Positions 11,719 through 24,222 of a stretch of DNA of 64,000 bases are shown in pieces. A program made the position numbers and the translations under genes. Position 1 is the stretch's first letter. Each line of letters opens with the position of its first letter. Location: contig WTPW01000926.1 in assembly GCA_009809945.1 (NCBI GenBank), positions 16,825 through 80,824 on the forward strand, in the 5' to 3' direction. The stretch comes from Gigaspora margarita (lineage: Eukaryota; Glomeromycota; Glomeromycetes; Diversisporales; Gigasporaceae). Below the pieces are notes generated by a model. The model had not been told where the DNA came from. It was given only the letters and a program-made list of their open reading frames with translations, and did no database searches.

Positions 11719-14286
11719 CATCAGCAAATTTTATATATAGATATATATCGATTACTAACCAAAAAAATATATATCAATAATCAATATCCCTGCCAATCAT
11801 TATTAATAGTAATAGTAATTGATATATATCTGGTTAATCGATATATATCTAATATGATATAATTTCTGCAATAGAGTTTGGAACTGGGTCAAGCAAATTA
11901 GGTCAAACGTGATTGGTCAGTTCATCTGGTTGATGATATGGCAACCCAGTTGAAAATGAGTAAGAACAATAACCTGTAATAAAAGCAAGTATATATATAT
12001 ATAATTCAATTTTATGTTTTACTGTATAAAGCAAATATACCTAATTACAAATTACAAATGCCTTTTAAAAATAATATCTCACCCACTAATTCTGGATCAA
12101 GGTTTGTACGTTTTGCTATAATATTGTTTCCAATATGTGTTCAGTGACTTTGGACATATGGTAATTGTGTTTTGACTATTCTCTTTATTATAGAATTCTT
12201 TTCATTTATTAATGTTTTTGTTTTGGGCTATTTTATTTATTATTAAAAATTTGCGAACACAATAAATTACATATGTAGTTTATTTAAATTTTAAAGAATT
12301 ATATATAATTACATTAAATTACGATATTATTTATCCAGTATGTTAAATTTATTAATGCAAAGTATTAGTTATTTAAACATCATTATATATTAATAATTGT
12401 AGCAGATTAAAATGAAATCCAAATTAAAATGAAATTATAGTATAAAATCTCGAAAACTAATTTTTTTTGGAGTGCATTTTTTAGGGTTAAGGGTTAGGGT
12501 TAGGGTTTAGTTTTAAAAAAAGTTATAATAAACAAGTATTAGTGGGTTTTAGAAGGTTAGTAGGTTAATAGATTTCATTTTAAATCATGGTCTGTGACAA
12601 TAATTAACTCGTAAGTACTCACGGGTTAAAAAATTCATAACCCAGATTCAAATTATTCAGTTATGAGTTGACGAGTCTAGTCACCCCTATACTAACTGAT
12701 TTCAATCAAGTAACTGATTTCAAAGTTATACGGGTGATCTGGATGATGATTTTTTATCTAGTTCCAAACTCTATTCTGCAATTAATAATTATTATATTTA
12801 TATAATCATACTTTTTGCAAATTTTTAAATGTTTTACAGGTTTTTGCAAGTTTTCACAAGTTTTCTAAAAAAATTTTTATTTATTTATTATTATTATATA
12901 TTATATTTTAAATTAAATATACAATATTCGCAAGTTTTCACAATTTAATATAAAATTTTATTTTATTTATTTATTATTATTTATTATTTTAAATATTACA
13001 TATTTTATTACATATTATTATAAAAAAATGACAAAAAAAAATAAAACAACCCTGAAAAAAAATAACAAAAAAAAATTAAAAATGACTACTTTTGCACTTC
13101 ATCACATCTAATTCACTTATTTCCTTACTCTGCAGTTAGCTATTATTTTCTTTTTTGGTTTAACTATTATATTTGCTTATATTTGCTTATATTTGCTTAT
13201 ATTCAATACTTTTTGCAAAGTGCCAAAGAAGTTAGAATTGGTGTTCTTATAAAGTGCCAGAAAAGTTAGACTGTTTTCTTGCAAAGTTCTGAAGAAAGTA
13301 AGAAATAAATAAAATAAAATAAAATTAAAAAATAAGTAAAAAAAAAAGAAAACAAACAATAAACAAAAATGTAAGCAAACTAAATAAAAAAAATAAATGA
13401 AGCCTCAAATCTTCATTTCTTTAAGTTCACATTCTTGCAATTTAGAAATTGTCAAAGGTTTTCGCAAAATGTTGAAATAAAATAAAAAAATAAAAATTAA
13501 AGAAATAAGTAAAAAGAAAACAAACAAAAAAATAAAATATAAGCTAACTAAATAAAAAAAAATAAAAACCCAAATCTCTATTTCTTTGAAGTAGAGTTCA
13601 AGACAACTTTGTCAAAATCAAATTGTATATGTTCTTGCAAAGTGCTAGAAAAGTCTGGGTTTGCTTGCAAAGTATTAAGAAAGTCTAGGTTATTTTTCTT
13701 GTAAATAAAATAAATTAATAAACAAAAATAAAAAAAAAACAAAAACAAAAACAAAAGAACAAAAAACGTCAAACAAAAAAAAAAAATGTACCAACTAAAT
13801 CTTTATTTCTTTAAAAAAGCATTTTTGTAAATTTACAAATTGCTATTGTATGTTTTTGCAAAGTTTCAGAAGGCTGAGTTGGCTTGCACAAAGTGGCAAA
13901 ATGTTGTTGGATTTCTTGCAAAGTGCCAAAAGTTAGAGTGGTGTTTTTTGTAAAAATAAAATAAAATAAATTAAAAAATAATAAATAAAAGAAAAAAATT
14001 GAAAAAACAAAATAAAACTAAATGAAATTAAATGAAACTAAACCAAACCAAACCAAACAAAAAAAAAAAAAACAAAAATGAAAAAACAATGTAAAATTGA
14101 TAGAAGATCTAAATTATAACAAAAATAAAAAATAAACAAAGATCTAATCTGATCTTGTACTATGATCATCAAAACATTTTAACTATTTTAAAAATATTAA
14201 TCAAATGTGCCCTTGGTGTGATCCAGGGTACAGATCTCTAATCCAGCTTGATTTTCTAGTTCTAAAATATTTTGAAATAATTTGAA

Positions 14287-14317
<31 letters not shown>

Positions 14318-14726
14318 GAAAGAGAAGAAAAGGAAGAGAAAAGAAAAGTGAGAGAGAAAAAAAAGGAGAGTTGAGAAAAAAAGAAAGAGAGAAGTAAAAA
14401 TAGTGCAAAATGTCTTTTTTTTTTTTAAGTTTTTTTTCTTTTTTTTCCTATGCCAGTTTTCTTTATTTTGCTTTAATCAGCATTTCATTTTTTTTTTTTT
14501 TTTCCAGTGATAGGTCAAAATACTATGTAATCATTAAAGATCTGTTAATCATTATATATCGTTTCAAATAATTCTGATTATAATCGATTTATAGATATAT
14601 AATGATTTAATATAGAAAATGATATATCTCGATTTAGATATATGTTGATTTTTATCCAATTAATTGATATAAAATGATTAAGTGTTATATATCAATCAAT
14701 ATCTATATATAAAATTTTCTAATATG
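11719..14726 (+). mobile_element. E element, copy 1 (~3.0 kb, non-coding, TTGCAAAGTGCC repeats)
   Basis: It begins catcagcaaattttatatat and ends ataaaattttctaatatg, which are inverted copies. It shares its core with the copies at 18873-21190 and 28043-30265: a 'tttttgcaagttttcRcaag' block at about 12840, a 'cactctgcagttagctatta' block near 13130, then many degenerate copies of TTGCAAAGTGCCAGAAAAG separated by A-rich tracts. It contains the nested MITE 12390-12607 and a poly-A/GA tract at 14290-14400. Apparent ORFs inside are translations of the repeats. It splits the LINE between ORF1 and the endonuclease. Confidence 0.7.
12390..12607. mobile_element. MITE family A, copy 2 (inverted relative to 8543-8770)
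   Basis: 218 bp, nested inside E copy 1. Its ends are ttaataattgtagcag and gtgacaataattaa. The interior shows four near-perfect telomere-like units (ttagggttaagggttagggt). Non-coding. Confidence 0.8.
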
Positions 14727-16429
14727 GGCATCTCCAAAGAATTTTGCATCACAGAGGGAGTATATTGCAGAGAAGACAAGGAGAAGAGAAAAAACAATTT
14801 AATAACAATAGCATTCCATAATATAAACAGGATTAAATCAGACAAAACAAACTAGAGAGTCTTTTGGATATTGCAAAAAAGAAAAAAAGTAGATATAGTT
14901 AGTATATGCGAAACAAATACTAAGTTAATGGTTGATTAAAAAGAAAAAGAAATATAGAGGCTTTTGGATATCAGCAGAAGAAGAGAAGAAAAAAGAATCT
15001 GGCATAGCAATAATTATATACAAAAGAGTTAAAAAACATTTGGCTAGAATATTGAAATAGTTACTATATATAATTGATACAAATCTGGTGTTTAAAAATA
15101 AAACATAGTATCTTTTTGTTATTTATATTCTATCTAATAATCAAGAATCTGAGAAGAAAATTTGCAAAAAATTAGCTAGCTGAATTGAACAAGTGCAATG
15201 CATTATAAAAGTGAAAGTTCTGCTTATAGGGATTTCAATACAAAAGCGAACAATAGTATATAAATAGTAAACAAGTACATACAGGGCTGAACAGAAAAAG
15301 TTTTTTGCAAAAAATGGAAGATAGAGGGTTTAAAAACACTTATACATATTTAGACACAGGTACTAGCAGAATAAGATGCAAGAGTTTAAATAAAATTTAT
15401 AAAATTTCCAAAATTGATTATATCTAGTTGTCACAAAACTAGCACAGAGAGTTAATAAAGTATTAAATTCAGAACATAAACGTGTATACAAACAGCAATC
15501 ATCATATGATTTTAGTCTAGTTGATATACAGAGTACACTATAGCAACCAAAATAAAGCACAAAGACATATAGCAAAAGCAAGAAAATTTGTATAGATACA
15601 GAGAAAATTCTAAAAGAATATTGGATTGCCTTTGCAAAAAGAATGGATAAAATATTGGAGTCTATAAAAAACAAAAAAAGAAAACCTCTTTCGAAAGAAA
15701 TTCGCAAGACAGAAGAAGATCCCTTTTTACAAGAGGTAATAGATCTGGAATGGAATATGTTTGAATCAAATATATGGATGGCAGCAAACAAGTTTCTGTC
15801 AAAAAAATGCTTTACTATATCAAAAACCAAAAAGACAAATAAAAATCATGCTTGTGATCTCTGAAAATTGTCCAAACAGCTAAAACAGGCTCTACAAAAA
15901 AGGTAAAAAGATCATTGGACTCGCATTAAATGCCAAAGACAAAGAGAAGTTGGAAAATGTCTTGACTATATTTAAAACAGAATTGGATGAAAATTTTTTT
16001 TTTTGAGGGCAATATAGATATATAGTTAGATAATACATATGAGCATTTAGAGCAGTTGGTACAACTAGTTAAAATTGTTTGAAAAAAAATAAATTTGATA
16101 AAAGCAAAAAAGAAAATTAGAGAGAGCATTAAAGAATGTTGTGAAAGAATAATAACAAATCAAAAACTAATATTGAATAGTATCTTAGAGAGGCCAACCA
16201 GAAAGATTAAAATAGACAGAGCATATAAGGAATAGGTGACAATTTATTTTGTTCACAAGTGAAAAAGAAGTTCTAAACAAAATAGAAACACATTTTAACA
16301 AACAATTTAGAAAAAAAACTTTAATGCTAGTAATTTGCAAGGTGTTTAAAAAGAGCAATACAAACCCAAAGAAAAAATAGAAGCAGCATAGTATAACCAA
16401 GTATCAAATAAAATTACAATAGCTAAATG
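14727..16429 (+). pseudogene. LINE ORF2 remnant: endonuclease and start of reverse transcriptase
   Basis: Decayed endonuclease similar in order and spacing to the one at 209-1093. AFHNINRIKSDKTN corresponds to its HNINGIK, VDIVSICETN holds the catalytic Glu, and YRGFWISAEEEKKKESGIA is followed by KRVKKHLARIL. The GDFN motif survives near 15228-15240 but has lost one G, so it reads through a frameshift (ataggGATTTCAATACA). Many TAG/TGA stops interrupt it, several where Trp is expected. A lysine-rich linker then leads toward the reverse transcriptase until a hAT element interrupts at 16430. Confidence 0.7.
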
Positions 16430-17760
16430 CAGAGTTGGCATTGAACAATATCAAATAAATTTAATTGGACAATTGGATATTTGGACATTTGGACATAGTC
16501 CAAATGTCCAAATAATTTTTGGACCTTCAGGCATTGGACAATATCCAAATAAATTGTAAGATTTATTGGACATATGTCCAAATAGTCAATTGAACATATG
16601 TCCAATTGTCCAATAATTTTATTGGACAATTTTAATAATATGATAACAAAAGCTTTACCATATATTACCATCTCTGAAAATAAGCTACCACCTCTTTTTT
16701 GGTCAACAAACTCAAAATGTCTTTGACCTGAAAATAAGCTATCTCACGATCGATGATAGTTGCTACATAGTAAAGTCCAAAGTTTACTATACAAATTGAT
16801 TATAGTCGCTTAAGTAAACTTTTTTTTAGAAGATCAAAATATATATACTCTTAAATTTTCAACAAATTTGAAGAATTTTTTATTAATTGGTTTTTAATTT
16901 TTACGTTCAATGAATAAATTAAAATTTTATTAACAAAATATATTCGTTCAACTTAAAAATTAAAAGTCAAATAATAAAAGGTACTCTAATTCTGATGAAA
17001 CTTTCAGTATATATGTATTTTAGTATATCAAACAAGTTTACTTAAATGCTAATAATCGATTTATTTAATAGAATTTAGACTTTACTATGTATCAACTATT
17101 TGTGATTGGCCAAAAATTGGTTATATTCAAAAATAAGCTACCTCCAGATTTTTTATATTCAAAATCATTCAAAAAAGGGAGCACATTTTCAGAAACAACA
17201 TCAACTAGAATAATGCCATTTATTTATTAATAAATGTTTCTTAATTCAAAGTGTTGATTTTATATAATGTGATTTCTTTTATAATATTCCTTTATTAAAA
17301 TTAAAATAAAATCAACTGTTGTCATTATTCTTTTTGAAATACAATTATTTTACAGTTTCTAATATTCTGTTTGATTAATTATATTTCACTAGAGCAATAC
17401 TAAATATATATTTTAATACTTGTATATACATATATAAACATATTGCAAGTAAAACAGAATTTAAATTGGTTCAGTAGTGTGAATATATATGTACATATAT
17501 ATATTTTTATAATAACAATAAATATTATTATTATTATTATTAGTATACTTTTTAAATATACTGTAAATTAGAAATATTTTGTATTAGTAAATATTGGCCT
17601 AAATTAAGTTTAATTTAGGCCAAGATTAAATTATATTTTTTTTAATGTTCAATAAAAAAAGTTACTATGTCCAATCAAATTATTTGGACAATTGGACATT
17701 AACCAAATGTCCAAATGTTCAAATTGTCCAAATGTCCAATATCATAACATGCCATCCCTG
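16430..17760. mobile_element. Non-autonomous hAT element with 8-bp TSD GCTAAATG
   Basis: A 1331-bp insertion in the LINE, flanked by the perfect 8-bp duplication gctaaatg (16422-16429 and 17761-17768). Ends cagagttggcattg and catgccatccctg fit the CAGGGATGGCA-type hAT terminus. Both subterminal regions are packed with palindromic TTGGACAT/ATGTCCAA units (about 16465-16630 and 17660-17745), probably transposase-binding sites. The centre carries part of the AAATAAGCTACC MITE family (about 16670-17190). No transposase is present. Confidence 0.9.
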
Positions 17761-17768
17761 GCTAAATG

Positions 17769-18872
17769 GGTTATCTACAATATGAAATACTTTAGCTTCT
17801 AGGATTTTAGATATCATGAATCCAATTCTGAAACATCTTAGAAAGTTTACAAAGCATTTTGCATCAACTTAATATCAAAGTGTTTAACTAGTAGAAAGAT
17901 ATCTTTAAAGTAGAAGTTGGTTCTTTTGTATTCCATACTAAAGCAAGAGGAGTGGAATTTCAATTTGAACAATGTTTATTCCATTATATTGCTAGAAACA
18001 TTAAGGAAGGTTTTAAATAAAGTTATTATGCAAAGATTAGACTGAATCTTCAAAAAGAAAGAGATACTCAAAGGTCTGGACTTTGCAAGTCTGTTAGGAA
18101 AAAGTACTAAAGATCCTATACATATTTTAAATTGTATAACCAAAGAGACTAGAGAAAAAAAAAGACACTTGGGTACTGTTTTAGGATATGCAAAAAGCTT
18201 TCAATTATATAAGCATGACCACCTAGAACTTGTACTCAAAAGAATTAAACTACCTAAAAATTTGTGTAAATATATCTTAAACCTTTATTTAAATGATAAT
18301 TTAAAATCATAACTGCATTTGGAAACACAAAACAGATTTAGCAAGTAATGGTATAGTTTAGAAAGAGGTTCTGTCTCCCCTAATCTGGTATATCTACTAT
18401 GATCTGCTTGTATGTAAAATGCAAAATAACAAAAAATAGAGCTATAAAATTGAAGTTAGATGTCTTTAATCTTGTATAATACTAGAGTTAAGGAGGTAAT
18501 ATGCCATTAATCAGTTCTGGCATATACTAACAATACAATCTGATTACCAAGTCCAAGGAAGAATTAGAGAAAATATTAGAATTGGCTAATAAATTTATGT
18601 ACTAAATAATATTAAAATTAATAAAAAGAAGTCATGTATTAATAGTTATAAACAGAACCAAGCAAATAACAAACCAGGTTCACAAAATTTGTGCTAAGAC
18701 AGAACTGAAATAACTGCAACAATAAAAGATAATCTAGACAGATTCTTCAGTATATAGGTTTCTGAAAAGAATGGGAAAAACTGTAGTATAAAGTTAGTAA
18801 AACAAGAGATTCACAGGTTTGTAAAAGCATTAAAGAAAAAGAAAGTGTCTTTAGAGTATTTCATCAGCAAAA
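17769..18872 (+). pseudogene. LINE reverse transcriptase, palm region, decayed
   Basis: This continues the LINE after the hAT element. Readable pieces in order include FASLLGKSTKDPIHILNC-like sequence near 18080, DMQKAFNYI (18188-18214, the DMSKAFD-type motif with Asn for Asp), KLPKNLCKYILNLYLN, and LAYTNNTI (18517-18540) followed by a TGA and KSKEELEKILELANKF. The last is the YADD catalytic box changed to YTNN: ACT AAC AAT replaces GCN GAY GAY, each change being G to A. Frameshifts and stops are frequent. It is interrupted at 18873 by the second E element. Confidence 0.75.
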
Positions 18873-21190
18873 ATAAATATACATAAATCTCTACAAGTTT
18901 TTATGCAAGTGTAAACTTACAAAATACCTATGATTAGTTTAGAAGATTATGTAGAAGTAATAATTATATATGTTTATGCTATAGTAACTATAGAGTATTA
19001 CGCAAATGTAATAATTATAAACATTTATAGCATAGTGAATTTGAAATATAGCTAAAATATTACAAATGTTGAAAACTGGTAAAAACTGACATAAATCAAT
19101 GAGATATTATGATCAATTAATAATCATATTTACATAATTATGCTTTTGCAAATTTTTAAACATTTTACAGGTTTTTGCAAGTTTTCGCAAGGTTTTGCAA
19201 TTTATAATAAAATTTTATAATTTTTGTTTATACATTATATTTTAAATTTTTAATTAATATTATATATTTTTATTATATATTATTATATATTTTTTACAAA
19301 AAAATAATAAAAAAATGATAAAAAAAATAACCTCCAAAAAAATGAAACTAAAAAAAAATATCAAAAAAAATAATAATATTTTAAATACTTTTGCACTTTG
19401 TCACATTTAATTTTATAAAAATACTAGCCTAACACACTTATTTTCCTCACTCTGCAGTTAGCTATTATTTCTGTTTTTTTATATTCACTTATATTCGCTA
19501 CTTCTTGCAAAGTGCTAGAAAAGTTCGAGTTGGTATTTTTTGTAAAGTGTTGAAATCAGGTTGTTTTTTTGAAAAGTTTCAAAGAAAGTTAGAAATAAAT
19601 AAAATAAAATAAAATTATAAAAATAAGTAAAAAAAAATAAATGAAGCCCCAAATTTCTTTTTTTTTATATTCATTTATATTTGCTACTTTTTGTTTTCTT
19701 GCAAAGTTTCGAAGAAAGTCAGGAATAAATAAAATAAAATAAAATTAAAAACATAAGTAAAAAAAAAACAAAAAAACAAACAAAAAACAAAACTGTAAGC
19801 AAATTAAAAAAAAATGAAGCCCCAAATTTCCATTTTACGAAGTGTTCATGTTCTTGCAATTCAGAAATCAGCAAAATTACAGTCTTTGCAAAGTGCCAGA
19901 ATAAATAAAAAAAAATAAAATTAAAGAAATAAGTAAAAAGAAAACAACAAAAAAAAACAGAAATGTAAGCAAACCGAATAAAAAAAATGAAAACCCAAAT
20001 CTCCATTTCTCTGAAGTAGAGTTCATAACAAAAATTGCTAAAATCAAGTTGTATATATTCTTGCAAAGTTCTGGAAAAGTCTGGGTTTGCTTGCAAAGTG
20101 TCAAAAAAGCCTAAATCATTTTTCTTGCAAAGTGCTGGAATATAAAAAAAATAAAAACAAAAACAAAAAGAACACAAAACATCAAACAAAAAAATAAATA
20201 AAGCACTAACTAAACCTTTGTTTCTTTAAAGAGGTATTTTTTGAAATTAAGAAATTGTTGATAAAATTAGTTGAGTGTTCTTGCAAAGTGTCAGAAGCCT
20301 GAGTTGGCTTGCACAAAGTATCAAAAAGTTGTCAGATTTTTTGCAAAGTGCCAAAAAATTAGGGTTGGTATTTTTTGTAAAGATAAAATAAAAAAATTAA
20401 AAAATAATAAATAAAAGAAAAAAAATAACAAATAAAATGAAACTAAATGAAATGAAATGAACCCCAAAAAAAACAAAATGAGAACAAAAAAACAATGTAA
20501 AATTAATAGAAGATCTAAATTTTAAACAAAAAAAATAAACAAAGATCTAATCTGATTTTGTACTATGATCATTGAAACATTTTGAAAATATTAGTCAAAT
20601 GCGCTCTTGGTATGATTCAGGCTACAGATCTACTGATCCAGCTTGGTTTCCCAGTTCTAAAATATTTCAAAGTATTCAAAATATTTCAAAAATATTACAA
20701 AGAACTAATCTGATCTTGTACTATGATTATTGATACATTTCGAAACATTTTAAAAATGTTAGTCAAACGCACTTTTGGTATAATCCATGCTACAAATCTA
20801 CTGATCTAGCTTGGTTTTCTAGTCCTAAAATATTTTGAAAGTATTCAAAATATTTCAAAAATATTAGATCTAAAATATTTTATATTTTGCAACGTTTTTC
20901 TTATACACTGTAAGAAAATCATAAATTTATTTAAAATTTTTATATAAATTTACAATTTTTTTATGCACTATAAGAAATCATAAATTTATATAAAATTTTT
21001 ATGTAAATTTATGATTTTTTTTATGTACTATAAGAAAATCATAAATTTACAAAAAAATTTTACATAAATTTACAATTTTCTTACTTACTATAAGACTTAC
21101 ATAGTTTTACACTAAATCTTACATAAGTTTACGTTTTCTTATGTACTATATAAACTTGCAGAAGATTAAGTATATATAAATTTGCTAATG
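18873..21190 (+). mobile_element. E element, copy 2 (~2.3 kb)
   Basis: It runs from the tcagcaaaaataaatataca end to the tatataaatttgctaatg end. The left 150 bp and right 300 bp match the copy at 28043-30265 in inverted order. The right end is a tandem array of short palindromic units 'ataaatttRtRtaaaatttt...ctataagaaaat' (20880-21170). The middle has at least eight degenerate TTGCAAAGTGCC units (for example 19505, 19883, 20058, 20092, 20281, 20341) and A-rich tracts. No transposase is recognised. It is inserted in the LINE reverse transcriptase, since LEYF and MLQYINNKVL lie on its two sides. No TSD was found. Confidence 0.7.
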
Positions 21191-21921
21191 TTACAATATA
21201 TTAACAACAAAGTGTTGATTCTGAGAGTAGAGTATAGATTAAAATATCATATAGTAAACAAGCAGATTTGTGATTGTCTACACAAACTATGGTTAATGCT
21301 TATCAAAAGTAAATCAGGTCTAGCAAGATCTACTGCAAGTGGAATACTACATTATTGCAATCTTTTGGGCTTCAGAATTATATAGCAAGCAAAACTCACA
21401 TAGACGATACCAAGTTTAATCGAAAGATTAAACAATACAGAAATTGTAGGTACAGTTACTTGAATTAGGCTTAGACAAGCCTAGTTAGATAACAAATGCA
21501 AGGATTGTATAATACTATAGAGCAATAGCAGAATTAAAGGTAGCAAGTTTAAGTTTAATTTTAATACAAAATTGATACAAAGAGCAAAAGCACTTAAAAT
21601 AAATATAGAATGCAAAGATATAGAAGAGACATTAAAGCTAGCAGATGAAGCCACAAAAGAAATATGTTCAGTACTAAATACAAACAAAAAAAAAGGTTTT
21701 TGAAGAACTACAATAACTACTAGATAGTGTAGAGCAACTGATAAATTGGAACAGAACACAGCTGTTAATGTAAACACAATTACAAAAACTTAAAGGCCTT
21801 AGTAGCTACAGAAAAAGCCTTTTGGTTCCAAAAAGTAGAAGAGCCACTAATCCAAAACATGGTAACAAGAAAACTAAAGCTATGCTATATATTAGAAAAT
21901 GGAAATAATTTAGCTACCCAA
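21188..21921 (+). pseudogene. LINE reverse transcriptase thumb region
   Basis: A clean stretch of about 65 codons reads MLQYINNKVLILRVEYRLKY, a VNKQICDCLHKLW segment, KSKSGLARSTASGILHYCN and LLGFRI. This is the RT thumb signature (LEYRLQY..., then KxGLARSxPNSILHY) of this LINE family. It continues the frame left at 18872. Further downstream the translation degenerates but stays lysine-rich, up to GNNLATQ at the next insertion. Confidence 0.75.
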
Positions 21922-22207
21922 CAGGACCCCGGACATCTCTCATATAGGTCATAACTGGATTTTGGCCAATTTTGATCTAATTTGCTAAAAATGACAAAAT
22001 CTATTTACTTTAATAACTTCTAATCCAGTAATTAGAATTGAATAAACTTTTTTTGTTAGATGCATCTTACTAAGTGCTTTATTTTAAAAAAAGTTTATTC
22101 AAATTGGACCACTAGATGCCAAATAATTGCCAAAAACTGTTTTTTGCTAGGCGTTTTTGCTAAAAAAATTTCAAGTATGACCTCTATACTAGATGTCCAG
22201 GGTCCTC
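21922..22207. mobile_element. CAGGACCC-ended element, copy 4, 6-bp TSD ACCCAA
   Basis: 286 bp. The left end CAGGACCCCGGACATC and right end GATGTCCAGGGTCCTC are inverted repeats. ACCCAA flanks it exactly on both sides (21916-21921 and 22208-22213). A second inverted block lies just inside (cataTaggtcata / tatgacctctata). Non-coding. The terminal eight bases match the longer copies at 10348, 26501 and 46091, but the interior differs. Confidence 0.85.
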
Positions 22208-22924
22208 ACCCAATCTACTCTTCTGCCTATTTTAAATAACAAAAAAACTGGAATAGATCTTGTTTGAAAAAGATAGAAGAAAAATAAAAATAGGCAAAAT
22301 TAGAAAAAAAATCAAAAGGGAAGTTCTGGAAGTTAAGCATAGAGTTAGGGAAAAAGAAACAATGAATATTTAATTCAGTGTTCAGGGTGCCAATTGAACA
22401 AAGTAGCCAATAAAGGTTCCTGTCTTTTTAAAAAAATTTCATAAGAAAAAAAGGCCTCTGAAAAAAGGAATAATTAAAAGGAAAGAAGCAAGCAGAACCC
22501 TCTGTAAAATCCCAATTAATGCTTTCTGTACTTTTAACAGATTACAAGAATTTGGTATGCTGGATGCAGCCAGGATGTAAAAGTTATCATTGAAACAGTA
22601 ACAGATACAATAATTGACAGTACATTGCAGAGCAGAAGTTTAGAAATGAGTTCAAGAAAATAGCAAACAATATAATATGAAGTCAAGTATAAGCATTTAT
22701 ACAGATGGCTTTCTAGAAGAGTTAGAGAACAGTATCTAGCTACAAAAAATAGGAATAGGCTAGATTATACTTGATGAATAGGACTAGGCTAACCCTTGAG
22801 TATTAGTGCAGTTTGTGGGGCAATACAAGACTGGTCATTCTCAACTAGAGCAAAGTTAGCTGCAATAGAGGCAGCACTTCTAGTGATACCACAAAAATGT
22901 AAGTTCAATATATTGTTAATCTAT
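22208..22924 (+). pseudogene. LINE connector and RNase H domain, N-terminal part
   Basis: After a lysine-rich connector, ISIYTDGFLEELENS (about 22687-22731) is the RNase H first strand with the catalytic Asp of TDG intact. It is followed by KIGIG-stop-IILDE, where the stop TAG (22761-22763) stands in the Trp position of GWI. KLAAIEAALLVIPQKCKFNI (about 22855-22914) holds the catalytic Glu. The frame breaks after NILLIY at an insertion and resumes at about 24223 with the next RNase H motif. Confidence 0.78.
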
Positions 22925-23163
22925 AAAATACACAAAAACAGACATAACTCTTGATCCAGTAATTAGAATTTGATGAAACAACTACTATTCAACACAGTTC
23001 ATCATGACAGTTTGAATGAGCTATGGATTATCTCTGTATGACTACTAGGTACTGAGATCAGAACCAATAAACAATCAAGTATAAGATCTATAATTTGATT
23101 GGTTAGGTGATTTACTGTGCGAAAAAGTGCATATATGGCATTTATAAACATGTCATATTTATA

Positions 23164-23573
23164 CAGTGCACGACACCTAAAGACTAAAATAATTTCAAAA
23201 CTTAATAGTTTATGATACAGAAAAGATATAAAAAAAAGAAAGCCACTATATTGTAGCCAAGTTAATTTGCTACAACTTAGCAGCTTTATTTTGAAAATAA
23301 TTGCTATATATTCTTGATTTATAACATTTTAAATGTGCTCAATTTTTATAGGATACATTAAAAAATTAACCAAAATGCGACAAGTCACATGTTTTGGCCT
23401 TTGTTTATTGGCTAATTTTTAAAAAAGTTGTTAATTAATAAAATTTTAGCTATTAACAAAAAATTTTTTTAACCAATCAAAATGCAAGAAATCAACAAAA
23501 CATCAAAATTCATTATAAATTTTTTTCAAAATGGGACAAATTATACATTTTAGACTTTAGGTATCATGCTCTA
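23164..23573. mobile_element. TA-flanked MITE (CAGTGCACGACACCTAAAG termini)
   Basis: About 410 bp, with ends CAGTGCACGACACCTAAAGA and ctttaggtatcatgctcta as inverted repeats, and TA on both sides. A related copy is at 41790-42186. A Tc1/mariner-type non-autonomous element is the natural reading. Confidence 0.8.
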
Positions 23574-23582
23574 TAGTATATA

Positions 23583-23828
23583 TAGGGGTGGGTCAATAGA
23601 AAAAGGACAAATCATTTTTAGTAATTTTTTTTAATTTTTAAATTAAAATATCTTGACAACTATTTAATCAAATTTGCCAAAAATTTTTTTATTTTAATTT
23701 TGAAATTATATAGAATTAAAATAAAAAAATTATTAAATTTATTAAGATAGTTGTTAAGATATTTAAGCTTAAAGTCAAGAAAACTTTTACTTAGAAAAAA
23801 TTTGTCCCTTTTCTATTGACTCACCCCG
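23583..23828. mobile_element. TA-flanked MITE (GGGGTGGGTCAATAGAAAA termini), copy 1
   Basis: Ends ggggtgggtcaatagaaaa and ttttctattgactcacccc are inverted copies with TA on each side, about 246 bp in all. A relative sits at 26577-26918. The middle is a near-palindrome rich in A/T. Confidence 0.75.
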
Positions 23829-24222
23829 TATACTTTATATTTTATTTATTACATATATATTATTTATTTCATATATTATATTTCTATTATATATACTATA
23901 TATTTTATTAGTAGTAGATATAGCACATATTGCATATGTAATAGATATAGCCTGTTATATTTGAGAAAAACAAAAATGTATAAAAGCAGCCAATGTGGAC
24001 CCAAGTTCAATATTGAGTTTTCATACTTTTTCAATAATAAAACCAATTATTTACTACACAAATTAAACAATTACTAATTTCTTCATACAATTTTAATTGT
24101 GTCTCTTTTGTAAAAAAACACCTTTCAACTTAGATAAATTATAGTAACAAGTAAGGCTATACAAAGTGTTTACTGTCTAAGGTTGCTCTAATTATCTACT
24201 ATCTTTAAAGAAGTGGATATAG

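Larger units (their letters stand above)
22925..24222. mobile_element. Composite insertion splitting the RNase H domain
   Basis: The boundaries come from the coding frame. NILLIY ends at about 22923, and the expected (T)DSANAIS continues at about 24228. The flanks show only a short shared TATA. The block contains two nested MITEs (23164-23573 and 23583-23828). Its right part has a TATAAAAG at 23979-23986 and an AATAAAA at about 24035, a spacing like that of a solo LTR, but LTR ends were not identified. Confidence 0.5.

Noticed and set aside
13177-20189. Phe-rich, membrane-like ORFs in the E elements (also 28549-29786)
   Set aside because: They are translations of A/T-rich tracts and TTGCAAAGTGCC repeats, occur on both strands and have no conserved domain.
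23935-24125. Solo LTR (TATAAAAG followed by AATAAA)
   Set aside because: No TG...CA ends or 4-6 bp target duplication could be placed, so it is mentioned only within the composite insertion.
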